NCBI GenBank assembly: GCA_005883775.1
Contig: VBEU01000052.1
Span: 1 to 24,576 of the forward strand
Source: Chloroflexota bacterium
Lineage (GTDB): Bacteria > Chloroflexota > Limnocylindria > P2-11E
DNA: 24,576 nucleotides
Reading direction: 5' to 3'
Shown here: positions 6,551 to 13,038 of the stretch, piece after piece
Layout: every line of letters begins with the position of its first letter
Numbering within the stretch: the first letter of the stretch is position 1
Notes under the pieces: model-generated
Told to the model about the DNA's origin: nothing
What the model saw: the letters and a program-made list of their open reading frames with translations, nothing else
The model's database searches: none
Program-made: the position numbers and the translations under genes

Positions 6551-8946
6551 CGCGGCGGCCCGGGCGGTCGGATCTCGGGCGGACGCGGTGCGTTGTGCCC
6601 ATCGAGCGGTATGTCCTCCGAGGGCTTCCAGGTCCGCGCGACGGCGAGCTCTTCTTTCGCGAGCACCGTCCGTCCGAAGCGGGCGTACGTCGACATCTCG
6701 AAGTTCGGGGTCTCGCCGAGCGCGCCGTGCGGACAGACCTCGACACAGTCGCCGCAGTAGATGCAACGGACGATGTCGAGCTCGTACGTCTGCAGGTCGC
6801 GCTCGCGCATCATCAGCGCGCCGGTCGGGCAGGTCTCGGCGCACGCGCCGCACGACACGCAGTCGGTGTACTTCAGCGAAACGTTCCACGGTGTGGTGAC
6901 GATCGAGTCGTAACCGACGCCCATGAGGCCGTAGCAGTTCGCCCCGATGACGTCGCGGCAGATGCGCACGCATTGCGTGCAGTTGATGCACTTGTTCAGG
7001 TCGCGAAGGATGAAGTCGTGGCTGAAGTCGTACTCGTAGTCGTGATAGTCGACCGGCTCCGCGCGATGGAAACGGTTGTCGGTCAGGCCGTGTTCGAGCG
7101 AGAGGCGCTGCAGGTGGCACCGGCCGACATCGGGGCAGACGCACTGGAGGCACCGCGCGGCCTCCTTCTCGGCGGCGTTCTTGTCGTAGCCGTTCTCGAT
7201 CAGCTGGAAGCTGAGCTCGCGCTCCTTGAACGGAAGCATCGGCATGCGCACCTGCGGCTCTTCCGGCTTGTACGGAACGATGTCGATGAGCTCCGGGACC
7301 GCCTCTTCCTCCGCGATCTCCTCGGCCACGCGAGCCATGTCGTCGCCCGCGAGGTATCGGTCGATCGCCTTCGCGGCGAGCTTCCCCTGCGCGACGCACT
7401 CGATGACCGTACGCGCGCCCATCTGGACATCGCCTCCCGCGAACACGCCGGGGCGGTCGGTCATGAGCGCGCCATTCGTGATGACGGTCTCGCGCTTGGT
7501 CTTGCGAACTCCCTGCTCGCGCTCGAAGAAGTCGAGATTCGGGACCTGGCCGATGGCGGGGATCGCCGTGTCGCACTCGATGACGAAGTTCGAGCCTTCG
7601 ACGGGGACGGGGCGCCGCCGGCCGGACGCGTCCGGCTCGCCGAGGGCCATGCGCTGGAACTCGACGCCGCCGACGCGGCCGTTCTTTTCGACGAACCGGA
7701 CCGGCGCGGCAAAGAACTCGAGGCGGATGCCCTCGTGCTCGGCGTCGTCGACCTCGCTGTAGTGCGCGCCCATTTCCTTGCGCGAGCGGCGGTAGACGAC
7801 GGTCACGTCCGCGCCGAGACGGCGCGAGGTGCGCGCGCAGTCGAACGTCGTGAACCCTCCGCCGATCACGACGACCTTCTGTCCCTTGCCCACGGGCACG
7901 GGATTGCCCTCGGAGTTCATGCGGAGGTAGTTGATCGCTTCGATGACGCCGGGCAGGTCCTCTCCAGGGACACGCAGCTCGTTCGAGCGCCACGCGCCGA
8001 GTCCAAGGAAGACGGCGTCGTATCCCCGCGTGAAGAGATCGTCGATCGAGAAGTCGCGCCCGAGCATCATGCCGCCCTTGAACTCGGCGTCGCGGAGCTG
8101 CCACACCGAGTTCAGCTCCTTGTCGAGCTTCACCTTCGGCAGGCGGTATTCGGGGATGCCGTAGCGGGCGATGCCGCCCTGCTTTTGCATCATGTCGAAC
8201 ACCGTGACGGCGTGGCCCTTGAGCGCGGTGTAGTACGCCGCGGTCATGCCCGCGGGTCCCGCGCCCACGACCGCGACGCGCTTGCCGGTCGGCGGAAGCT
8301 GCGGGAAGGGCGTCGGAGCCTGCTCCATCTCCATGACGAGCTCGCCGGTGTACCCGTGGCACTGGCAGATCGCGATCTCTTCCTCGACCAGCCCGCGGCG
8401 ACAGACTTCCTGGCACGGCTTGGGGCAGACCAGGCCCAGCATGTAGGGGAACGGCAGGACCTCCTTCACGAGGCGCGCCGCCTCGACGTGCTGGCCCTTG
8501 GCCATGAGCTCGAGGTATCCCGGGATGTCGATGTGCGTCGGGCAGCTCACCTGACACGGCGGCATGCAGTACGCGTTGTGGTCGCTCAGGATGTACTCGA
8601 GGTTTTGCCGGCGGAGCTTGAAGAGCGAGTCCGAGGCCTGCGTGATCTTCATGCCGGGCTCGACCGGCAGGTGGCACGAGGGCATTGGGCGGTGGTAGCC
8701 CTCGATCTCGACGAGGCACATGCGGCACGCGGCGGCAGGTGCGAGCTTCTCGTCGTCGCACAGCGTCGGGATTTCGAAGCCCGCTCGTTGCGCGGCTCTC
8801 AATATGGCTTCGCCGGGGATCGCGGTGACTTCCTTGCCGTCAATCCAAATCGAGCAGGTCGGCTGACCGCTGGGGATCTCGCCCATATGCGAGACGGTCG
8901 GCAACTGAGATTCAGCGGGCTGGGTGTACCGCTCGAGCAGACTCAT
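6538..8946 (-). CDS. multidomain FAD/iron-sulfur oxidoreductase (NuoG-like N-terminus, GltD-like core, NuoG/HydA- and NuoI-like C-terminus)
   Basis: The 802-residue soluble protein is built from electron-transfer modules. Residues 28-105 form a 2Fe-2S ferredoxin domain with C63, C74, C77 and C91. H123, C127, C131 and C135 follow in a hybrid of the NuoG His-Cys region and the GltD motif CPTHIDIPGY. The GltD-type helical domain has C174, C178, C182 and C194/C196. The FAD site is VAVVGAGPAGMTAA (224-237) and the NAD(P)H site VVVIGGGFTTFDCA (358-371), followed by VVYRRSRKEM. The C-terminal part carries C599-C602-C604-C610, then ferredoxin clusters at C653/656/659/663, C696/699/702/706 and C728/731/734/738. 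The last resembles NuoI, including NFEMSTYAR and the following KEEL. It probably moves electrons between NAD(P)H and an unknown partner; no catalytic subunit is encoded nearby. The ATG follows a TAGGGT box by 9 nt. Confidence 0.88.
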   Translation of the reverse strand: MSLLERYTQPAESQLPTVSHMGEIPSGQPTCSIWIDGKEVTAIPGEAILRAAQRAGFEIPTLCDDEKLAPAAACRMCLVEIEGYHRPMPSCHLPVEPGMKITQASDSLFKLRRQNLEYILSDHNAYCMPPCQVSCPTHIDIPGYLELMAKGQHVEAARLVKEVLPFPYMLGLVCPKPCQEVCRRGLVEEEIAICQCHGYTGELVMEMEQAPTPFPQLPPTGKRVAVVGAGPAGMTAAYYTALKGHAVTVFDMMQKQGGIARYGIPEYRLPKVKLDKELNSVWQLRDAEFKGGMMLGRDFSIDDLFTRGYDAVFLGLGAWRSNELRVPGEDLPGVIEAINYLRMNSEGNPVPVGKGQKVVVIGGGFTTFDCARTSRRLGADVTVVYRRSRKEMGAHYSEVDDAEHEGIRLEFFAAPVRFVEKNGRVGGVEFQRMALGEPDASGRRRPVPVEGSNFVIECDTAIPAIGQVPNLDFFEREQGVRKTKRETVITNGALMTDRPGVFAGGDVQMGARTVIECVAQGKLAAKAIDRYLAGDDMARVAEEIAEEEAVPELIDIVPYKPEEPQVRMPMLPFKERELSFQLIENGYDKNAAEKEAARCLQCVCPDVGRCHLQRLSLEHGLTDNRFHRAEPVDYHDYEYDFSHDFILRDLNKCINCTQCVRICRDVIGANCYGLMGVGYDSIVTTPWNVSLKYTDCVSCGACAETCPTGALMMRERDLQTYELDIVRCIYCGDCVEVCPHGALGETPNFEMSTYARFGRTVLAKEELAVARTWKPSEDIPLDGHNAPRPPEIRPPGPPRWGA

Positions 8947-8955
8947 CTCGTGTCC

Positions 8956-8961
8956 ACCCTA
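8956..8961 (-). promoter_or_regulatory. -10-like box, possible leaderless start of the oxidoreductase operon
   Basis: TAGGGT on the reverse strand ends 9 nt before the ATG at 8946. At this distance the transcript would begin at or beside the start codon. No ribosome-binding site is visible in the 9 nt. Confidence 0.45.
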
Positions 8962-9068
8962 TCGTCCACAGCAGTGCAGCGCAGCGGGTCCTGTCCCCGG
9001 CTCGGGGCCGCGCGCTCGCCGCACCCTCCCCACTCAGCGCGTCGTTCGCTCTGCTCACTCCGCGTGGT

Positions 9069-9085
9069 GGGTCCCCGGGGCACCC
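9069..9085. repeat. GC-rich inverted repeat in the 8947-9155 gap
   Basis: GGGT-CCCCGGGG-C-ACCC can fold back on itself, apart from one bulged C. A second small hairpin, CCCCG-GCT-CGGGG, lies near 8996-9008. Both fall downstream of the 9156-9461 gene on the reverse strand and could end its transcript, but there is no T-run. I see no coding potential in this 209-nt gap. Confidence 0.3.
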
Positions 9086-9155
9086 GCGGCTCGTGCACAA
9101 CCCGCTCGCCCGTGCCACCCGCGCCGCCCCGAATTAGCCGCGTGTGGCGACAGCG

Positions 9156-9461
9156 TCAGGCGATGTGGAAGCGGAAGCTGGCCTCGCGCTGGAAGACTTC
9201 GTAATCGTCATTCTCGTTGCGGAGATAGGCGGCCCGCAGCTCGGGCCGAGCGTCGAAGTCTCCGAAGCCTTGGAGGGCGTCGTACGCCTCGAGCGGCTTC
9301 TTGGTGAGGATCAGGAAATCGGTCTCGCCCGCTCCGGCATCGTGGCGGTCCACACTGCCGGTCTCGCCGATCGCGGCCGAGACGCGCTCTTCGAGGTGCC
9401 TGAACTCGTCGAGATCGCGGTAGGACGAGCCGGGGACCGGAAGAACGAGAAGGAATTCCAC
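9156..9461 (-). CDS. hypothetical protein (101 aa)
   Basis: This small soluble protein has no signal peptide or membrane segment. It starts with MEFLLVLPVPG and has a central VDRHDAGAGETDFLILTK that resembles the D-x-H-D-x-G-x-G-E pattern of several small uncharacterised bacterial proteins. The rest mixes acidic and aromatic residues (ALQGFGDFDARPEL, NENDDYEVF). I do not recognise a function. The start is a GTG at 9461, preceded by a TAGATT box at exactly 7 nt and by no ribosome-binding site, which supports a leaderless message. It stands alone: 209 nt separate it from the operon below and 225 nt from the gene above. Confidence 0.65.
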   Translation of the reverse strand: MEFLLVLPVPGSSYRDLDEFRHLEERVSAAIGETGSVDRHDAGAGETDFLILTKKPLEAYDALQGFGDFDARPELRAAYLRNENDDYEVFQREASFRFHIA

Positions 9462-9686
9462 TGCTGCGAATCTAGGTGCCTCGGCGCCGCGTGGTAGAGC
9501 GCGATAGTCCCAGCGGCGCGCAGTACTTCGTGGCCAGCGTCACGGTAGGGTCTCCCTCTGCGTTGGTCTGGACCCCTCGGCCAGAGCCCGCCGGGCAATG
9601 GGTCGATCGCGTCGCTTCGGTCGTCATCGGTCATCGCCGCGAACAACGACCTTCAGCTTTGCTGACCGGGCCTCTGTTCAGCCTTC
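9462..9686. other. intergenic region with nothing recognised beyond the -10 box
   Basis: The 225 nt between the RraB-like gene and the 101-aa gene hold the TAGATT box for the latter. I see no other conserved element, hairpin with a T-run or convincing small coding frame. Confidence 0.4.
9469..9474 (-). promoter_or_regulatory. -10-like box, possible leaderless start of the 101-aa gene
   Basis: TAGATT on the reverse strand ends 7 nt before the GTG start at 9461. This is the distance at which transcription would begin on the start codon itself. Confidence 0.5.
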
Positions 9687-10136
9687 CTATTTGGTCGCGT
9701 TCATCGTCAGATGGCTGAATCCGCGGTCCTCGCCGCCCAGATCCGACACGCGAGTCGCGACCTGCTCGTGCGCGGTCTTCGCGGGGACACTCGGGTCGGC
9801 TGGTTCATCGAAGACGACGACCCATTTCGCGGTCTGCCTGCTGATCCGAGCCGCGACGTCGTCGTCGACGATGCGTTCGATCGCGCTCAGGGCTCCGTTC
9901 ACGGTGTCGAACGCGAACGTGTGCTCCAGCCTGGCGCCGGACGGAAACATCGCCGCCATCGGAGGCGCGGCCTCGCCTCCTTCGAAGGGCTCCAACTTGA
10001 ATTTGCTCGGGTCCATCCCGTTATTGCGCATAGCCTCCGCGATCACCGGATCAGGAGGCGGCGAGGTGTCGCCAGGTGGACGCGGCACGACGCGATACTT
10101 CTGACGGTACTTCTTTGGGCCCCCGAAGAAGCTCAA
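9687..10136 (-). CDS. possible RraB-like domain protein, last gene of the amino-sugar cassette
   Basis: The 149-residue product starts at TTG 10136, which shares TTGA with the stop of the aminotransferase gene; AAGGG lies a few bases ahead as a ribosome-binding site. The frame is open further upstream, but that part lies inside the aminotransferase gene and is arginine/proline-rich shadow sequence. The first 70 residues are rich in Pro, Lys and Glu. From about residue 75 the pattern HTFAFDTVNGALSAIERI, then WVVVFDEPADPS and VATRVSDLGGEDRGF, resembles RraB-type domains (hydrophobic strand, helix, W-x-V strand, then L-A-x-x-x-G-G-E-x-D-G). RraB inhibits RNase E in enterobacteria; the match here is weak and the role in this operon is unknown. 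Confidence 0.6.
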   Translation of the reverse strand: MSFFGGPKKYRQKYRVVPRPPGDTSPPPDPVIAEAMRNNGMDPSKFKLEPFEGGEAAPPMAAMFPSGARLEHTFAFDTVNGALSAIERIVDDDVAARISRQTAKWVVVFDEPADPSVPAKTAHEQVATRVSDLGGEDRGFSHLTMNATK

Positions 10137-11269
10137 TTGCCCTTCATGAATGACCGCACGGAGTCGGCGACGCGCTCGAGCTGGCCGTCGGTGAGCTCGG
10201 CGAACATCGGGAGCGAGAGCACCTCCGACGCGACCCTCTCCGTCACGGGCATGTCTCCCTTGCGGTACCCGAGGAACTCCGCCGACTGCTGCAGGTGGAT
10301 CGGCACCGGGTAATGGATCTGCGTGCCGATGCCGCGCTCGCCGAGGTACTTCCGCAGATCGTCGCGTCGCCCTCCGCCCACGCGGATCGTGTACGTGTAG
10401 AAGACGTGGCGGCGGATATCCGAGGGGATCTCCGGGACGGTCACGCCTGAGCCCGCCAGACGCTCGTCGTACATCCGCGCGAGGACCCGACGGCGAGCGT
10501 TCCACTCTTCGAGCTTGCGTAGCTTGATCCGGAGTATCGCGGCCTGGATCTCGTCGAGACGCGCGTTGTAGCCGATGACCGGGTGGTAGTAGCGGGTCGA
10601 CTGCCCGTGCTCGCGGAGCGCACGGAGCTCCTCGGCAAGCCGATCGTCGTTCGTGGTGATGCTTCCCGCTTCGCCGTATGCGCCGAGATTCTTCGAGCAG
10701 TAGAACGAGAAGCAGTTGACGCGTCCCCCGGTACCGGCTTTCTTGCCATCGTCGAGAAGGGCGCCATGGGCCTGCGCCGCGTCCTCGATGATCGTGATGT
10801 TCCGATCCTGAGCGAGCTGCTTGAGGGGCTTGAGATCCACGGTGCGCCCGTACAGGTGCACCGGGATGATCGCCTTGGTCCGGGGCGTGATCGCGGCGGC
10901 GACCGCGGCGGGGTCGATCAGCATCGTCTTCTCGTCGACTTCGACGAGGATCGGTCTCGCGTTCGCATAGAGGATCGCCTCGACTGTCGCGAAGAACGTG
11001 TGGGAGACGGTGATGACCTCGTCGCCGCTCGACACGCCGCAGGCTCGGATCGCGAGCTGGAGGGCGTCGGTGCCGCTACCCACGCCGATCGAATGCTTGG
11101 TGCCGATGTATGAGGCGAACTCGTGGTCGAACGCCTTGACGTTCGGCCCGATGGTGAGCTGCATGCTTTCGAGCACGTCATCGATCGCTGCCCGCACCTC
11201 GTCGCGGATCGTGGCGTACTGCGCCTTCAGGTCGACAAGAGGGATCTCTTCTGTGGCGACTGCGGTCAT
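10133..11269 (-). CDS. DegT/DnrJ/EryC1/StrS-family sugar aminotransferase
   Basis: The 378-residue protein is a PLP-dependent transaminase that puts an amino group on a nucleotide-linked keto-sugar. GVGSGTDALQLA (62-73) binds the PLP phosphate, EDAAQAHGA (162-170) carries the Asp that pairs with the ring nitrogen, and K193 in FSFYCSKNLGAYGEAG forms the Schiff base. The later YNARLDEIQAAILR and YTYTIRV blocks are family signatures, and the length is typical. It resembles the WbpE branch, which makes 3-amino sugars. An AAGGAGA ribosome-binding site precedes the ATG, and the acyltransferase gene ends 16 nt upstream. With the dehydrogenase and acyltransferase it forms an oxidise, aminate, acylate cassette. 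Confidence 0.93.
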   Translation of the reverse strand: MTAVATEEIPLVDLKAQYATIRDEVRAAIDDVLESMQLTIGPNVKAFDHEFASYIGTKHSIGVGSGTDALQLAIRACGVSSGDEVITVSHTFFATVEAILYANARPILVEVDEKTMLIDPAAVAAAITPRTKAIIPVHLYGRTVDLKPLKQLAQDRNITIIEDAAQAHGALLDDGKKAGTGGRVNCFSFYCSKNLGAYGEAGSITTNDDRLAEELRALREHGQSTRYYHPVIGYNARLDEIQAAILRIKLRKLEEWNARRRVLARMYDERLAGSGVTVPEIPSDIRRHVFYTYTIRVGGGRRDDLRKYLGERGIGTQIHYPVPIHLQQSAEFLGYRKGDMPVTERVASEVLSLPMFAELTDGQLERVADSVRSFMKGN

Positions 11270-11285
11270 GGCGCTTTGGTCTCCT

Positions 11286-11978
11286 TCATACCTTCACCCG
11301 CTCCGGCAGGTCCTTGAGCCACGCGTAGGCATGCGGGTAAATGCCGACGAAACACGCAAGGTCGCGGATGTCGTCCTTGAGCTGCACCGCCGGATTCCCG
11401 GCCCACACCGTCCGCGCCGGGACCGCGTGACGCACGACGCTTCCCGCGCCGATGAGCGCGTCCTCGCCGACCTCGACACCCGGCAGGATCGTGCTGTTCG
11501 CGCCGATGCGCGCGCGACGGCGGACTACGCCACCTTTCACGCAATCGAGATAGGCAGGGCATTGCGGATGCGGATCGTCGGTGAAAACCACGTGTGGCCC
11601 GAGGAAGACGTCGTCGTCGATTTGCGTGAGCTCGAGAAAGCAACCGGTGTGAACGCGCACGCGCGAGCCGATCCGATTGCCGAACTCGAGAGACGCGTGT
11701 GTCCCGACCGAGACGTCGTCACCGATCACGTTGTCCTCGCGGATCGAGGCGCCCTGCCCGGTCTGGAGGCGGGCGCCGATGCGCGTTCCGGCGTAGATCG
11801 TCGTGAACGGGCGGATGACCGCGCCAGGACCGATGACGAGCTCGAGCTCGCCATCTTTCTTGCCGCGCGGAGCGCGTCCCAGGATCGCGTACTCGCCGAC
11901 CATGCTTCCCTCGCCCAGACGGACGTTCGGCGAAACGATCGCGGTAGGGTGCACCGTCGTCTTGGGGCCGGCGCTCAT
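11286..11978 (-). CDS. left-handed beta-helix acyltransferase (WbpD-like)
   Basis: The 230-residue protein is built of hexapeptide repeats, with isoleucine or valine every six residues (for example VHPTAIVSPNVRLGEGSMVG and IGPGAVIRPFTTIYAGTRIG). The FTDDPHPQCP insertion and the VWAGNPAVQLKDDI end are typical of nucleotide-sugar N-acetyltransferases. The predicted reaction is transfer of acetyl from acetyl-CoA to the amino group placed by the aminotransferase. A catalytic His is expected in the H-T-G or DDPHP region but cannot be assigned with certainty. A 16-residue insertion with RAPRGKKDGELE lies between early coils. The ATG overlaps the dehydrogenase stop as ATGA, so the two are coupled. 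The frame is open further upstream, but that part is out-of-frame dehydrogenase sequence. Confidence 0.9.
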   Translation of the reverse strand: MSAGPKTTVHPTAIVSPNVRLGEGSMVGEYAILGRAPRGKKDGELELVIGPGAVIRPFTTIYAGTRIGARLQTGQGASIREDNVIGDDVSVGTHASLEFGNRIGSRVRVHTGCFLELTQIDDDVFLGPHVVFTDDPHPQCPAYLDCVKGGVVRRRARIGANSTILPGVEVGEDALIGAGSVVRHAVPARTVWAGNPAVQLKDDIRDLACFVGIYPHAYAWLKDLPERVKV

Positions 11979-13000
11979 GCCCGCACGGGGTCCAGCCGGT
12001 ATGCGACACGTGCGCCGCCCGACCGGAGCGATCGCATGGCGAGCTCGAGGACCCGGACGACGGTCAGGCCGGCCTCGCCGTCGCTTCGTGGCTTCTTGCC
12101 GTCCCGGACACATTCGATGAAGTGGCGCATCTCGACCTGCAGCGCTTCGGTCATTGGAATGCGCGGGCTGTGGATGTCGCCGGCGCGGTAGCTGCGGCGA
12201 AGCTCGTCGCTCTCGAGCTTGTCGACGCCCTGGTCGTAGATCTTCACCTTCTCGACGCCCTGCACGTCGTCGTAGACGACCATTTTCTGCGAGCCGATCA
12301 CGATCATCGTCCGGAGCTTGCTCGGCGCAAGCCATGAGAGATGCGCGTGCGCGATCGCTCCTGAGGGGAAACCGATCTGGAGGAAGACGACGTCCTCGAT
12401 CGTCGGCTGCACGTAGCACGCGCCCGTGCACTGGACCCAGAGCGGTTCCTCATTGAGCCAGTAGAGCATGATCGAGACGTCATGCGGGCCGAGATCCCAC
12501 AGCACGTTGATGTCGAACTGGTGCAGCCCGAGATTCACGCGCTGGCTGTCGATGTAGTGCACACGGCCGATCCCATCCGATTCGAGGATGTTCTTCACGG
12601 CGACGACGGCCGGGTTGTAGACGAAGGTGTGACCGACCATGAGCGTCTTCTTCGCCCGGTCAGCCGCGCGAACGATCGCTTCGGCATCGCTCACCGTGTG
12701 GGCCAATGGCTTCTCGACGAAGACATGCTTCCCGGCCGCGAACGCCTCCTCGGCGAGCTTCCGATGGGTGCGCACCGGCGTGACGACGCAGATCGCGTCG
12801 ATCGAGGGGTCCTCAACAAGCTCGCGGTAATCCGTCGTCACACGCACCGCCGGAAAGCGCTTGCTGATGACGTCGAGCCGCTCCTTCGAGAGATCCGCCA
12901 CGGCGACTGCCTCGGCCCCAGGCGCTTCGTGCAGGTTTCGCACGATGTTCGGCCCCCAGTAGCCCGCCCCGATCACACCCACGCGCACGGGATTGCTCAA
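11975..13000 (-). CDS. Gfo/Idh/MocA-family oxidoreductase (WbpB-like)
   Basis: The 341-residue NAD(P)-dependent sugar dehydrogenase starts with VGVIGAGYWGPNIVRNLHE (GxGxxG Rossmann motif at 11-16). EKPLA at 96-100 holds the conserved lysine that acts in catalysis. DLGPHDVSIMLYWL, with D and H of the C-terminal catalytic motif, follows near residue 170. Family members oxidise the C3 hydroxyl of a nucleotide sugar so that the aminotransferase can act on the ketone. The likely start is TTG 13000, 9 nt after a TAGAAT box; GTG 12988 would remove only four residues. It is the first gene of the four-gene cassette. A UDP-sugar 6-dehydrogenase such as WbpA is not in this window. Confidence 0.92.
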   Translation of the reverse strand: MSNPVRVGVIGAGYWGPNIVRNLHEAPGAEAVAVADLSKERLDVISKRFPAVRVTTDYRELVEDPSIDAICVVTPVRTHRKLAEEAFAAGKHVFVEKPLAHTVSDAEAIVRAADRAKKTLMVGHTFVYNPAVVAVKNILESDGIGRVHYIDSQRVNLGLHQFDINVLWDLGPHDVSIMLYWLNEEPLWVQCTGACYVQPTIEDVVFLQIGFPSGAIAHAHLSWLAPSKLRTMIVIGSQKMVVYDDVQGVEKVKIYDQGVDKLESDELRRSYRAGDIHSPRIPMTEALQVEMRHFIECVRDGKKPRSDGEAGLTVVRVLELAMRSLRSGGARVAYRLDPVRA

Positions 13001-13009
13001 GAAGACCGA

Positions 13010-13015
13010 ATTCTA
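13010..13015 (-). promoter_or_regulatory. -10-like box of the amino-sugar cassette
   Basis: TAGAAT on the reverse strand ends 9 nt before TTG 13000. A transcript from here would have almost no leader. No ribosome-binding site is seen between box and start. Confidence 0.45.
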
Positions 13016-13038
13016 GGGTTCGCGGCGTTGAGAGAGCG

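Noticed and set aside
6195..6746. Upstream extension of midA
   Set aside because: It covers the small membrane protein gene and is Arg-rich; the family signature starts shortly after ATG 6194.
5367..6899. 510-codon plus-strand open frame opposite midA
   Set aside because: The translation is arginine-rich and low in complexity; the reverse strand encodes a full MidA protein.
6595..9204. 869-codon open frame on the plus strand opposite the redox operon
   Set aside because: It lies antisense to a protein with many conserved cofactor motifs. Its own translation is Val/Asp/Arg/Ala-rich without domains, as expected from GC-rich codon bias.
10137..10505. Upstream extension of the RraB-like gene
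   Set aside because: The region is fully inside the aminotransferase gene in another frame and its translation is Arg/Pro-rich.
11979..12431. Upstream extension of the acyltransferase gene
   Set aside because: It overlaps the conserved C-terminal half of the dehydrogenase; the ATGA junction gives a natural start at 11978.
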